Assembly: GCA_026874595.1 (NCBI GenBank) | Contig: JAPPUL010000076.1 | Span: forward strand, 1 to 64,000 | From: Sipunculus nudus | Lineage: Eukaryota; Annelida; Sipuncula; Golfingiida; Sipunculidae | DNA length: 64,000 nt | Direction of reading: 5' to 3' | In this document: positions 37,787-47,080 of the stretch, piece by piece | Numbering within the stretch: position 1 is the stretch's first letter | How the letters are laid out: every line of letters starts with the position of its first letter | Program-made: the position numbers and the translations under genes | The notes under the pieces: model-generated | What the model was told of the DNA's origin: nothing | Databases searched by the model: none | What the model saw: the letters and a program-made list of their open reading frames with translations, nothing else

Positions 37787-39523
37787 ATGAAACAACGAAA
37801 TAACCGTATCAGAAAATCGTCTCTAGTATTAAAGCTTTCGTCATACCAGTGGGGACCAATAACTATAGCAACAGCCATTGCAATATTCTTAACATTTGTA
37901 CTAATACTGCCAATTGTTAAAGTTATATTTATCGCCTTCCAAGATGTAAATGGTAATATTACGCTTAACAACTTTATTGACTTTTTTAATGCATCTTTGT
38001 TTCAAGAATCGTTTCTGAATTCTATATATGTATCTATAATGACAGTTATAGTTTCAACTATAATTGCAATACCTTTAGCTTACTTTACTACTCGATTCAA
38101 CTTCAGCGGTACAGCAATTATTCAAACACTTGGAGTAATACCTCTTATTATGCCGCCATTTGTCGGGGCTGTTGCTATGTTACTATTTTTCGGCAGTAAC
38201 GGAAGTGTAAACCTTTTATTATCTAAATATTTGGGATTTACTATACCTTTTATGAAAGGATTAAATGGAGTTATTCTAGTTGAATCTATACACTATTTTC
38301 CTTTTATATTAATAAACTTATCGGCAAGCCTAAAAAACATTGATCGCTCGATGGAAGAAGCAGCTTTAAATCTTGGTTCAAAAGGCCTTAGATTATTTAG
38401 ACGTATAGTATTTCCGCTTGCTATGCCTGGATATGTTGCAGGAGCATCTTTAGTATTCCTTAAAGTATTTGATGATCTTGGGACACCACTATTATTAAAT
38501 GTTAATAATATGTTAGCCCCTCAAGCCTATCTAAGAATTAGCTCTGTTGGCATCTCAGACCCAATAGGATATGTTATATCTGTAATACTTATACTATTTT
38601 CTTTGTTCTCAATGTGGGTTTCGTTTTGGGCAACTAAAAATAAAGATTATTCTACTACACAAAAAGGTGGTGGAGGTCTTATGCGACGAGACCTAAGGAT
38701 ATGGGAAAAAACTGTAGCGTATATTAGTATATCGATAATCTTATTATTTGTACTATCTCCGCATCTTGCACTATTACTACTCTCATTTGCAAGTATATGG
38801 TCATTTAGTCCGCTTCCCGATGGATTTACACTAGCTCATTATGTACAGATGTTCACTTCCTCTAATATGTTTATTACCAATACACTGCTTTATGCAGGAC
38901 TTGCGGGACTTATTGATGTTATATTGGGTGTTGCTATTGCTTATATTGTTTGGCGTACACGCATTTGGGGTAGCAAGGCTCTTGATTTTATTGCAATGAG
39001 TGCTGTTGCTATTCCTGGTGTTGCACTTGGGATTGGCTATCTACGTATGTTTTATGATATTGAATTACCGTTTGCAAATGTTTCCTTGGCAAATTGGTGG
39101 GGCATAATAATTATTGCTCTTGCAATTCGTCGTTTGCCATATGCTCTAAGGGCTTGTGTTGCTGCTTTACAACAAGTTGCCCTGTCTCTTGAAGAAGCTG
39201 CTGAAAATATCGGAGCAAATAAATGGCGGACTGTTAAACGAATCACTATCCCTTTAATGACTGGAGGAATAATTGCGGGGTTTATTACAAGCTTTGCAAC
39301 GGCTGCAGTCGAACTATCGGCAACTCTTATGTTAGTGGCAAGCGAGAATGATGCACCTCTTTCATATGGTATATACATTTTTATGCAAACTGCGGCAGGA
39401 CGTGGGCCTGGAGCTGCTTTAGGCATTATAGCTGTTATAATCGTAGGTATTGCGACATACTTTTCTAACAAAATTATCGAAAAAACAAAATATAAAACTA
39501 AAAGCGATCTAAAAGAGAAATAA
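37787..39523 (+). CDS. ABC importer permease, two fused permease domains
   Basis: A 578-residue membrane protein with two BPD_transp_1 units (about residues 20-285 and 310-575), each with about six helices and an EAA loop: EEAALNLGSKGLRLFRRIVFPLAMPG in the first and EEAAENIGANKWRTVKRITIPLMTGG in the second. Fused permeases of this kind are typical of FbpB/AfuB-type iron(III) and related family-1 importers. The gene begins 45 bases after the binding protein, and the ATPase begins 1 base after its stop, so the three form an operon. Confidence 0.9.
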   Translation: MKQRNNRIRKSSLVLKLSSYQWGPITIATAIAIFLTFVLILPIVKVIFIAFQDVNGNITLNNFIDFFNASLFQESFLNSIYVSIMTVIVSTIIAIPLAYFTTRFNFSGTAIIQTLGVIPLIMPPFVGAVAMLLFFGSNGSVNLLLSKYLGFTIPFMKGLNGVILVESIHYFPFILINLSASLKNIDRSMEEAALNLGSKGLRLFRRIVFPLAMPGYVAGASLVFLKVFDDLGTPLLLNVNNMLAPQAYLRISSVGISDPIGYVISVILILFSLFSMWVSFWATKNKDYSTTQKGGGGLMRRDLRIWEKTVAYISISIILLFVLSPHLALLLLSFASIWSFSPLPDGFTLAHYVQMFTSSNMFITNTLLYAGLAGLIDVILGVAIAYIVWRTRIWGSKALDFIAMSAVAIPGVALGIGYLRMFYDIELPFANVSLANWWGIIIIALAIRRLPYALRACVAALQQVALSLEEAAENIGANKWRTVKRITIPLMTGGIIAGFITSFATAAVELSATLMLVASENDAPLSYGIYIFMQTAAGRGPGAALGIIAVIIVGIATYFSNKIIEKTKYKTKSDLKEK

Positions 39524-39524
39524 T

Positions 39525-40604
39525 ATGGGCCAAAAACACCAATCTGTTGATATAAAAATTGAAAATCTAAGTATCACATTTGGCAAAACTAATGTACTTA
39601 AAGATATTAGCTTAAATATTAAAGCTGGTGAATTCTTTGCCTTTTTAGGACCCTCAGGCTCAGGAAAATCAACACTGCTTCGCTCTATTGCAGGTTTTGG
39701 TCCAAAGCCAAAAGGAAAAATATTTATCGATAAACAAAATGTAACAAATATACCTCCTTGGAAGCGCAATGTAGGGATGGTCTTCCAGAATTATGCACTA
39801 TGGCCTCATATGAGTGTTAGAAAAAATGTTGCATTTGGTTTAGAGGAACGTAAAGTTTCTAAAGAGGAAATAAATAAGCGTGTTGATAAAGCACTTAGTC
39901 TAGTTGAGCTACAAGAGTTTGCAAACAAAAGACCAAATGAACTGTCTGGAGGCCAACAACAACGTGTTGCTTTGGCAAGGACCATTGTCATAGAACCTCG
40001 AGTACTACTACTTGATGAACCTTTATCTAATCTTGACGCAAACTTAAGAATACAAATGAGAACAGATATATTAACCCTACAACGGAAATTAGGTTTAACA
40101 ACAATATTTGTAACTCATGATCAAGAAGAAGCAAACAGTATTTCAGATAGAATGGCTGTGCTTGATAAGGGATTAATTAACCAAGTTGGAAAACCTATAG
40201 AACTTTATGATACGCCTAAAAACTTATTCGTTGCAAAATTCCTTGGCTCTGCCAATGTTATTACAGGAAAAATAAAGTCTGATAAAAAAAATAAACAAAA
40301 CGTTTTTATAAGCACAAACGGATTAAGAATAAACATAGATGAAGAAGTTAAGGATAATGCAAGTTTAGTTTTCCGTCCGCAGAATGTATCAATTACAAAA
40401 ACTAAACCAAGACAAAAAGATGATATAATTATAAGCGGCAAGATTATGCATAGAGAATTTCTTGGCAGCGCTTTTAGATACAGTATAGACGTTAATGGGC
40501 ATTTACTGTTTGTTGATAACGTCCATAGCCTCGGAAGCTCTTATCTTGAAGAGAATACTAATGTATTTATACGTATAAATAAAGGGCAGTATAATATAAT
40601 ATGA
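39525..40604 (+). CDS. ABC importer ATP-binding protein (FbpC/PotA-like)
   Basis: A 359-residue ATPase. Walker A GPSGSGKSTLLRSIAGF near residue 44, the Q-loop around VFQNYALWPHMSV, signature NELSGGQQQRVALARTI, Walker B VLLLDEPLSNLDANLR and the switch histidine in IFVTHDQEEANSI. A TOBE-like C-terminal part (about 275-355) has ASLVFRPQNVSITK and SAFRYSIDVNGHLLFVD. It powers the binding-protein/permease importer upstream. Composition is A-rich and balanced, unlike the purine-skewed leading genes further right. Confidence 0.93.
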   Translation: MGQKHQSVDIKIENLSITFGKTNVLKDISLNIKAGEFFAFLGPSGSGKSTLLRSIAGFGPKPKGKIFIDKQNVTNIPPWKRNVGMVFQNYALWPHMSVRKNVAFGLEERKVSKEEINKRVDKALSLVELQEFANKRPNELSGGQQQRVALARTIVIEPRVLLLDEPLSNLDANLRIQMRTDILTLQRKLGLTTIFVTHDQEEANSISDRMAVLDKGLINQVGKPIELYDTPKNLFVAKFLGSANVITGKIKSDKKNKQNVFISTNGLRINIDEEVKDNASLVFRPQNVSITKTKPRQKDDIIISGKIMHREFLGSAFRYSIDVNGHLLFVDNVHSLGSSYLEENTNVFIRINKGQYNII

Positions 40605-40682
40605 CGTAAGGTTATATTATCTGCACGAGCAGTTGTAACAAGCATTTGTAACAAGTATAGAGACTAAATTAAATAATAATGT

Positions 40683-41597
40683 TTATTTAGAGACTCTAAA
40701 CTGCCACATGAGATTAGGTCGTTCAATATCCTTGCCATATAAGTTAGGATCAGTAACAATCATTTTAGCATGCATAAAGTCGAGGTAAATGTAGGTATCA
40801 TCCTCAATAGACTGAACAGGGTTAGTAGTCAATTTAATTTTACGCAACTTTAGAGGAGAATTAGCTTTGTGAATATGATAAGGGATATTAGCAGTTAATT
40901 TATGCCAGCCATTAGGTTTAATATAGCCAGCTTTAAGGATGTGCACCATACCTTTTTCATCCTCAACATGAAAAGCTAAGGAGTATCGATTGTAATTATT
41001 AATCCAAGCAATTATAGATATTTCGCGAGTAAAAGCAGGGATCGCAACATAAGAACTTTTAGTGTAGTTGAGAAAAGAAGCAGTATCAAGTTCTTTATAA
41101 CCGGAGGGTTCATCAGGATATCGGCCGAACTTATTTAAGCTGTAACGCTCTTTCTTAGAAGAAGCTAAGTTATTAACAGGCTCAAGGGTTATGGAATGAA
41201 AAGCCTTCTTATCCCAACAAGCTTTAAGGCCCAATATAGTCTTTTGTTCTTGTTTAAAAAAAGAAGCATTACGATATACGAATTCAGGCAAAATGCCATT
41301 AGGTTTCAGGTTCTTCCCATCGGCAACAAACCATCCAAACCACTCAGAATCGTCTTGATAGTCCTTTTGGTCATTTAAGGTATCACCACAAGTGTCAGAA
41401 CGGAAACGAGAGAATCGAACACTCCACTCGCCGGGTATTTCAAATCCGTCTACAGCATAAGAATAAGTGGGCATACTATTCTGAGGTTGTAAATGCCTGT
41501 TAATGGAGCTAATATTAAAAGAGTCTCCGCTGGTCTTAATGAATAAGACTAAAGCAAAAGAAGCGCAAATGGTAAAAAGCAGTCTGGATTTAAACAT
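40683..41597 (-). CDS. FlaA-like (flagellar sheath) protein
   Basis: A 304-residue protein. Start chosen at MFKSRLLFTICASFALVLF (41597), with AAGGAGG upstream; the longer frame upstream is a hydrophobic spurious extension. The mature protein has VDGFEIPGEWSVRFSRFRSD, then SKKERYSLNKFGRYPDEPSG, ISIIAWINNYNRYSLAFHV and GYIKPNGWHKLTANIPYHI, matching the FlaA 'W-V-x-G...GW-K-L...IP' pattern. FlaA coats the FlaB core of periplasmic flagella. Quite different from the flaA at 48260-49318, so it is a second sheath-type protein. Lagging strand. Signal peptide about residues 1-22. Confidence 0.7.
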   Translation of the reverse strand: MFKSRLLFTICASFALVLFIKTSGDSFNISSINRHLQPQNSMPTYSYAVDGFEIPGEWSVRFSRFRSDTCGDTLNDQKDYQDDSEWFGWFVADGKNLKPNGILPEFVYRNASFFKQEQKTILGLKACWDKKAFHSITLEPVNNLASSKKERYSLNKFGRYPDEPSGYKELDTASFLNYTKSSYVAIPAFTREISIIAWINNYNRYSLAFHVEDEKGMVHILKAGYIKPNGWHKLTANIPYHIHKANSPLKLRKIKLTTNPVQSIEDDTYIYLDFMHAKMIVTDPNLYGKDIERPNLMWQFRVSK

Positions 41598-41828
41598 AAA
41601 AAACCTCCTTGTAAAAAAGCAAAACCAAAACATTGCAAATAAAGATGGTGTAATAAAATATAATAAAAAATATAATAAAACACAGCCTCTACTAAACAAG
41701 AATAATCTATAGTAAGAATAACACCCCAAATGGGTTTCGGATAAAAAGTTAAAAAAACTTATAGTAAGTATGCGTAAATGGCCAGATCAGTGAGAAAAAG
41801 TGAGAAAAAGGTAAAAATGTTATAAAGC

Positions 41829-42707
41829 TTAAACTTCCTGATTAAATATTTTGTATATGGCGGAGACATCGAGTTGACTAATATTCTTTTGGAAAGTTAG
41901 AGCAAAGATTTCCTTAGAGACAGCAGCAGAGAGGACAGATGTTTTAATATCAAAAGCAAGATCAGAAAGGGCTTTCAAGTCTTTTAACATAAGAGCACTA
42001 GAGAAATGGGTAGAGAAATCGTTATTTAAGAGCTTATCCTTTTTAGCAGAAAGAACAAGAGACTTCCCCCCCCCCTTATCAAGAATATCCAAAACGGCAG
42101 CTTTGTCGATTCCGATATTCTGCCCTAAAACCAAAGCCTCAGCAAGAGCAGTCATAAAGTTAGCCAAGACAAGATTATTAATAACTTTCATTTTGGAAGC
42201 GAGGGCTTTTTCTTCGAGGAAGAAAATATTAGAAGCAAAGACTTTAATATATTGATAAGCATAATCAAAAGCACTTTTGTTACCACTTACAAGAGCAGTA
42301 AGCAAACCTTTCAAAGCAGGGCTAACACTACCGAGTACAGGACATTCAAGATATTGGAAGTTATATCTAAAAGCAAAGTCATAGAACTTTAAAACATGCT
42401 CATAATGATTAGAAGTTAAGTCAACAATGATTTTATTTTCTAAGTTCTTGTGCTTTTGTAGTAAACCATTTGTGCCTAAGAAGACATCAGATACAGCATT
42501 ACTATCAAATAGACATATAAATATTAGGTCTGAATTTTGCGCAAGCTGAGCGGGGTTTTGACAAAAAGAAAAAGGGCTTTTGGAGAAGTTTTCTTTTTTA
42601 GTTCTATTCCAAACAAAAATATTGTTTTTATGAATAGAGCTAAAACGCGTTAATATAGCAGAGCCCAAATTACCAAGACCGATAAAGCCGATATTAAAAG
42701 CACTCAT
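41829..42707 (-). CDS. 3-hydroxyisobutyrate dehydrogenase-family (beta-hydroxyacid) NAD(P)-oxidoreductase
   Basis: A 292-residue protein. NAD(P)-binding: FNIGFIGLGNLGSAILTRF. The substrate motif ECPVLGSVSPALKGLLTALV (DAPVSGG-like) and the catalytic Lys region KMKVINNLVLANFMTALAEA fit the family, which includes HIBADH, tartronate semialdehyde and succinic semialdehyde reductases. Substrate not readable. Glu replaces the usual D/N before CPV. A run of nine Cs (plus strand, near 42065-42073) encodes GGG. Lagging-strand gene followed by a small zinc-finger gene. Confidence 0.85.
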   Translation of the reverse strand: MSAFNIGFIGLGNLGSAILTRFSSIHKNNIFVWNRTKKENFSKSPFSFCQNPAQLAQNSDLIFICLFDSNAVSDVFLGTNGLLQKHKNLENKIIVDLTSNHYEHVLKFYDFAFRYNFQYLECPVLGSVSPALKGLLTALVSGNKSAFDYAYQYIKVFASNIFFLEEKALASKMKVINNLVLANFMTALAEALVLGQNIGIDKAAVLDILDKGGGKSLVLSAKKDKLLNNDFSTHFSSALMLKDLKALSDLAFDIKTSVLSAAVSKEIFALTFQKNISQLDVSAIYKIFNQEV

Positions 42708-42753
42708 AAAAAACCTCGTATAAATGCAAGTAAGAGAAGACTATCTTAAATAA

Positions 42754-42921
42754 TTAAAGAGGGCTTATAGAACAAGAATAACGAGCCATTTGTTCAATGG
42801 TCTTTTTAATTAGAGTAAATCGAGTATTGCATCTTTTACATTCATTGACATGAGGGATGCTTTCAGAATTAACGTTGTTGATAACAAAGTGATTGAGTTC
42901 TTTATTAGAAAAGCAAGTCAT
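42754..42921 (-). CDS. 55-residue zf-HC2 (anti-sigma zinc finger-like) protein
   Basis: Start chosen at the ATG 42921, with GGAGGACTC immediately upstream; the longer ORF has poor initiation. The protein reads MTCFSNKELNHFVINNV at the start and HVNECKRCNTRF around residues 24-35. H-x3-C-x2-C is the zinc motif of ZAS/zf-HC2 anti-sigma factors, in which a similar length separates it from an upstream helix. It lacks a membrane or sigma-binding extension, so it would be a minimal, cytoplasmic zinc-finger protein. No sigma factor gene is near. No family match beyond the motif. Confidence 0.55.
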   Translation of the reverse strand: MTCFSNKELNHFVINNVNSESIPHVNECKRCNTRFTLIKKTIEQMARYSCSISPL

Positions 42922-43101
42922 AAGAGTCCTCCAAAGAGTTTTTTTAAAAAAAGCGCAATAAGTAAATATAAGAAAAGGCATTGACATTACAGGACCAAAG
43001 AGTAAAATGTACAGGATAAGCAAAAATAAGTCAAGCATAATAAAGATATTAGGTAGAAAAAAGCTAAGCGAAATAAGGGTTTTTATGTTGATAATAAATC
43101 G

Positions 43102-44439
43102 CTAGGGATTATAGGAGGGGTCTTTTGAGAGATTATTAACCAAAAGCCAGATAATAAAATAAAATATGGTTATGAAGATAAAGATATACCCGATGGGCTG
43201 AGCGAATACGTTTATAGAGATTAGGAAGAATAAAGTGGATAGAGTAAAGAGTTTATAAAAAAGCCAAAGCCGTAGTAAAAAGACTTGTCGAGTTAAATTA
43301 AAGCAAAAGATGCCGGCAATAGGTAGGATAAGGTCGGGAATAGAGATTAAAAGATGTGAGATAATAGAGATATCATATTTAAGAACTATAAGAAAATGAA
43401 TAGAGATTAAGGAGAAGACGCTAATGGGGATAGCTAAAATGATAAGAGCCGAAGAGGTTAAGAATTTTCGTAAAGGAGGATATAAATGAAAAGGCAAAGC
43501 ACAAACACTAAGAGCGGTAAAGATAAAGGCAATGAATGCAAAAGAGAAGGCATTATAAATATTTGCATAAGAAGGTTTTTTAGGTAAGGAAGCTTTAAGT
43601 AGATATTTTTGAGAATGTATGAGGCGAGGGGTTATTTTTTTTGGATTGATATTGTTAAACTTGTTGTTAGAAGGGGTTTTGCTGTTATTGTTTAAAATGA
43701 AAGGTAAGAAGTCTCTTACAACTAGAGGGAAGGCCATAGCTTGATAGACAGAGATTACTTTATCGTGGGAAGAATCAAATAGTAGGTCAGAGAGGATTTT
43801 AGCGGGGAAAATATGTTTTACTAAGGGGTCTGAGATTTGCCGAAGAGATTTGAAGGGGACGTTATGAGTTTGCTTTTTAAGGGAGTTGTTAAGAATAATA
43901 TTTAAAGTATCGCGTAATTTAGAGGAACAGTTATTTTTGGCGTAGTGGTAGACATAGAACTTATTTTTGGGTTTAGAGTGAATATCGAGTAAATTTTGTA
44001 GGATAACTTTTTGTTTATAGGAGAGGATTATTTGCTGTTCAAAGATGTATCTGCCATAGCGAGCGTAAAATGAGTGGTTGGCAGAGTAGGAAGCGATACT
44101 AAGCCAGAAGCTATTCTTCCCGAGGAGGAAGCTTGAGAGGACGTTATGAGTATAATCAAAAGTCCCAAAATCATAAACGATGTCGTTTGAATTGGTTTTA
44201 ATGCGAAGAGCATTATGCCCCCATTGAGAGTGTAAGCTTTGTCCTGGACCAAAAGTTAGAACAGAAACTTTTAAAGATTGTATTTTTGTTTTTTGGGTAA
44301 GGCTTGAGGAGGTTGCGGCAAATGAGTGAGAATAAAGGATAAAAGTTAGGCAAAAATACGCTAAAGGGAAAAAGAGAAAAAGTTTTGGTTTAGAGGATAT
44401 AGAAGGGCTTAGATTTAGTAGTTCGTTTACAAAGTACAT
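43102..44439 (-). CDS. DUF4105 (Lnb N-terminal periplasmic-like) membrane protein
   Basis: A 445-residue protein. A hydrophobic N-terminus (about residues 19-42) is followed by the DUF4105 domain (about 55-260): LTFGPGQSLHSQWGHNALRI, IVYDFGTFDYTHN, YGRYIFEQQIILSYKQK and FYVYHYAKNNCSSKLRDTL, which contains the conserved His-Asn-Cys type residues. A hydrophobic C-terminal half (about 295-435) has five or six membrane helices. The family includes the lipoprotein N-acyltransferase Lnb periplasmic domain, so a lipoprotein-processing role is a reasonable guess. Lagging strand. No operon partner. Confidence 0.8.
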   Translation of the reverse strand: MYFVNELLNLSPSISSKPKLFLFFPLAYFCLTFILYSHSFAATSSSLTQKTKIQSLKVSVLTFGPGQSLHSQWGHNALRIKTNSNDIVYDFGTFDYTHNVLSSFLLGKNSFWLSIASYSANHSFYARYGRYIFEQQIILSYKQKVILQNLLDIHSKPKNKFYVYHYAKNNCSSKLRDTLNIILNNSLKKQTHNVPFKSLRQISDPLVKHIFPAKILSDLLFDSSHDKVISVYQAMAFPLVVRDFLPFILNNNSKTPSNNKFNNINPKKITPRLIHSQKYLLKASLPKKPSYANIYNAFSFAFIAFIFTALSVCALPFHLYPPLRKFLTSSALIILAIPISVFSLISIHFLIVLKYDISIISHLLISIPDLILPIAGIFCFNLTRQVFLLRLWLFYKLFTLSTLFFLISINVFAQPIGYIFIFITIFYFIIWLLVNNLSKDPSYNP

Positions 44440-44515
44440 ACAAAAAAATATAAGAAAAGGCTAAAAAACGCCAATAGAGGGTGAGAGTAGTAAGGGAGTA
44501 AAAAGGGGAAATAAA

Positions 44516-47044
44516 ATGTTTTATGTAGATAAATTATTCATTAAACTGTGGTTTTCAATAAAAGTAGTACTTTTTGTAATGTTAAATAGCTGTGGATATG
44601 ATGAGAGGCTAGATTATGTAGATGTGCAAAATGAGAAGAGGGGATTGGCTATAAAGTTAGCTGCACTTGAGAGGTTTAAGTTATCGAATGTAAAGGTAAA
44701 ACTTCCGCTATGTGGAATGAGTGAGTATGTGCGGGGTTATAAGCGAGGAAGATATAAAGATATTGTAGGGGGCAAAATAGCAAATATAAGAGGTGGGTTT
44801 GAGGGGGGTGGCGGAGCGAGAGTAGAAGAGAGCAGATATTGCAGACAAGGTTTTGTAGAGTCTTATATAAAGGGGTTAAGTTATCTTAAGCTAGGGAATA
44901 CGAGGATGGGCATAAAGTACCTAAGTAGGAGTGCAAGAGAAAACGAGGCATTTAGCGATTATATAAACTACAAGATAGGGGAGTTATATTATAAAGATAG
45001 AAGCTATGTAAATGCGATTAAGCATTTAAAGAAAGCGAGGGAGCGTGTTGGGATGGGAGGAGAGGTTATGTTGCGATTGCTTGAGCTTGAGGGGCAGTCT
45101 TATTTACGCTTATCCTGGTATAGTAAATTAATAAAGGAGTATAAGGGATTTTTAAAACGAGTTAAAGGGGGAGAGGGGATAAATATAATAATAGATAAAA
45201 GACGTATGACGGAAGGGGAGGTAGAATCTAAGCTAATGTACTATATAGGGAGAGGTTATGAGGGGAAAAGGGATTATAAGGGAGCGATAAGAGCGTATTT
45301 GAATATTCTTAAGGAAGGAGATAACAGGCGCTATAAATCGGAAGCTATAAATGGGATAAAGAGGGTAGGTGGAGGATACACGAGAGATTTAAGTACCGAG
45401 GCAGTAATATATCTTATAAATTACTATCAGTCGTTAAAAGGGCATGAGAAGGGGGTTTCAAAAGCAACTCAAAAGCTTATAAAGCGGTTAATAGATAAAA
45501 TTGTAAGAGAAAAGACGTTTCAAGTAGAATCTAAGGAGAGCGAATATACATATTACAAAGTGCTGTACAAATATTACATATCGCAAATGCAGATAAAGAA
45601 AGCAAAAGAGATATCAAAGAAAGTAAAGGAAGTCTTTGGATTTGGGAGTAAGTATGGCAAGAAGTTTAGTTATGAGGAGGCAGTGGTACTGGTTGATGGA
45701 GGGGTTGATGGAGGGGAAGAGGATATAGCTGAGGGACTTGCAAGGCTTAAGGAGATATTACATGAGAATGGGCATCCAAAGGTTTTGGAAGCGGGAATGG
45801 TATTGCTTAAGCATCTAGGAGAGGAGCTGTATAAAGCTAGTAAGGAGAAAGGAGTTTCAGGAGCGAGGGAATATGGCAAACTAGTGAGTCGATTATTTGA
45901 GCTTGGGTATGAGTCTTTGGTTGAGCGAGTATTTTTCAGGTTGATAGGCAAGGAATCAAATAGAAGGTTTTTAATAGATACATTTTTGGAAGTAGATTAT
46001 GGGAAATTGAGTCCGTATAGGCGAGTAAAGTATACCTATTGGCTTGGAGAGTTATACTTAGATATTGGTGAGGCGGCAGAGGGGGTTAGGTATTTCAAGA
46101 AGGCCTTGTATGATCATGGGAGAAATTACTATACAGGATTATCCTTAGAACGACTTGAGAGCTTACTATCATTTGGCGAACGGATTAAACTATATATGGA
46201 GCTTGAGGGGCGTTACAAGAGATTTTTTAAGACAAAAGAGTTTAAGCAGCGCTATGCTTCAGTAAAGGAGGAGTATAATTTTAGAGTAGAAGAGGATGAA
46301 CTATTTTGGAAGGGATATATATTGTTTCAAGTGGGCAATGGAGAGGCAGGATATGAGTTATTAAAGGGGTATGTAGGTAACTTGGAGAGTCGCGGAAGGT
46401 ATTATTTGGTATTATCGAAGTTATTTAAGGAGCTTGGGAGGCGTGATTACGTAATAAGATATAGCGATTTTCTAGTAGACTATTTGAATGGAGTTAGGAA
46501 TCATGGATATATAATACCTGTTATAAGCGAGGAAGTGTATCCTTTATATTATAGTGATATAGTATACGAGCAATCAAAACGCTATGGGGTTGATAAACAC
46601 TTGGTAATGGCGGTGATACGGGAGGAGAGTAGATTTAATGAGAAGGCTTTATCGGTATCAGGAGCAAAGGGGCTTATGCAGATATTGCAGGGTGTGGGTG
46701 AGTGGTTAGATGGGCTTGGACGAGGGCGGGCAGGGCGAGGAGGGATTAATTTATATGATAGTAAGACAAATATATCATTAGGAGTAAAATACTTAAGATT
46801 TTTATTAAGGAGACAGCCGTTAAGCGAGGCGGTAGCAAGTTACAATGGGGGACCGACTCGGATAAGGAATATGGTGGGGAGGTTTAGAAATGCGCTACGT
46901 AATGGACTTTCAAAAGAGAACAAGGCGCTTAATGATAAACTAGTTATAGAGCTAATAGATATAGACGAGACAAGAAACTACGTACGCAAGGTTTTGGGGA
47001 GTTATTATATATACAGGCAACTTTACGAAAAGCGTAAAAAGTAG
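44516..47044 (+). CDS. TPR-rich lytic transglycosylase (Slt70-like) lipoprotein
   Basis: An 842-residue protein. A hydrophobic N-terminus ends VVLFVMLNSC, a lipobox, giving a lipoprotein. Residues about 115-690 are helical repeats of TPR type (for example GKIANIRGGF onward, GKEYYKDRSY-like segments, LYLDIGEAAEGVRYFKKAL). The catalytic SLT domain is at about 690-830: VMAVIREESRFNEKALS (catalytic Glu), SGAKGLMQI, SLGVKYLRFLL and AVASYNGGPTRI. It cleaves murein glycans. Strongly purine-skewed. The gene is followed by a 12-bp repeat with stacked stop codons. Confidence 0.9.
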   Translation: MFYVDKLFIKLWFSIKVVLFVMLNSCGYDERLDYVDVQNEKRGLAIKLAALERFKLSNVKVKLPLCGMSEYVRGYKRGRYKDIVGGKIANIRGGFEGGGGARVEESRYCRQGFVESYIKGLSYLKLGNTRMGIKYLSRSARENEAFSDYINYKIGELYYKDRSYVNAIKHLKKARERVGMGGEVMLRLLELEGQSYLRLSWYSKLIKEYKGFLKRVKGGEGINIIIDKRRMTEGEVESKLMYYIGRGYEGKRDYKGAIRAYLNILKEGDNRRYKSEAINGIKRVGGGYTRDLSTEAVIYLINYYQSLKGHEKGVSKATQKLIKRLIDKIVREKTFQVESKESEYTYYKVLYKYYISQMQIKKAKEISKKVKEVFGFGSKYGKKFSYEEAVVLVDGGVDGGEEDIAEGLARLKEILHENGHPKVLEAGMVLLKHLGEELYKASKEKGVSGAREYGKLVSRLFELGYESLVERVFFRLIGKESNRRFLIDTFLEVDYGKLSPYRRVKYTYWLGELYLDIGEAAEGVRYFKKALYDHGRNYYTGLSLERLESLLSFGERIKLYMELEGRYKRFFKTKEFKQRYASVKEEYNFRVEEDELFWKGYILFQVGNGEAGYELLKGYVGNLESRGRYYLVLSKLFKELGRRDYVIRYSDFLVDYLNGVRNHGYIIPVISEEVYPLYYSDIVYEQSKRYGVDKHLVMAVIREESRFNEKALSVSGAKGLMQILQGVGEWLDGLGRGRAGRGGINLYDSKTNISLGVKYLRFLLRRQPLSEAVASYNGGPTRIRNMVGRFRNALRNGLSKENKALNDKLVIELIDIDETRNYVRKVLGSYYIYRQLYEKRKK

Positions 47045-47076
47045 CGTAAAAAGTAGCGTAAAAAGTAGCGTAAAAA
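47037..47076. repeat. 12-bp repeat at the end of the transglycosylase gene
   Basis: CGTAAAAAGTAG is repeated three to four times, the first copy giving the gene's own stop. Every unit carries TAG in the same frame, so it stacks stop codons. The array probably grew by duplication of the gene's end. Confidence 0.8.
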
Positions 47077-47080
47077 ATAA

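Noticed and set aside
41598-41729. Hydrophobic extension before the FlaA-like start
   Set aside because: A good Shine-Dalgarno (AAGGAGG) sits right before the ATG at 41597, which begins a normal signal peptide.
42922-43038. Longer version of the zf-HC2 ORF with a membrane helix
   Set aside because: No Shine-Dalgarno at its starts, while the internal ATG at 42921 has a very good one; a membrane-bound form is not excluded.
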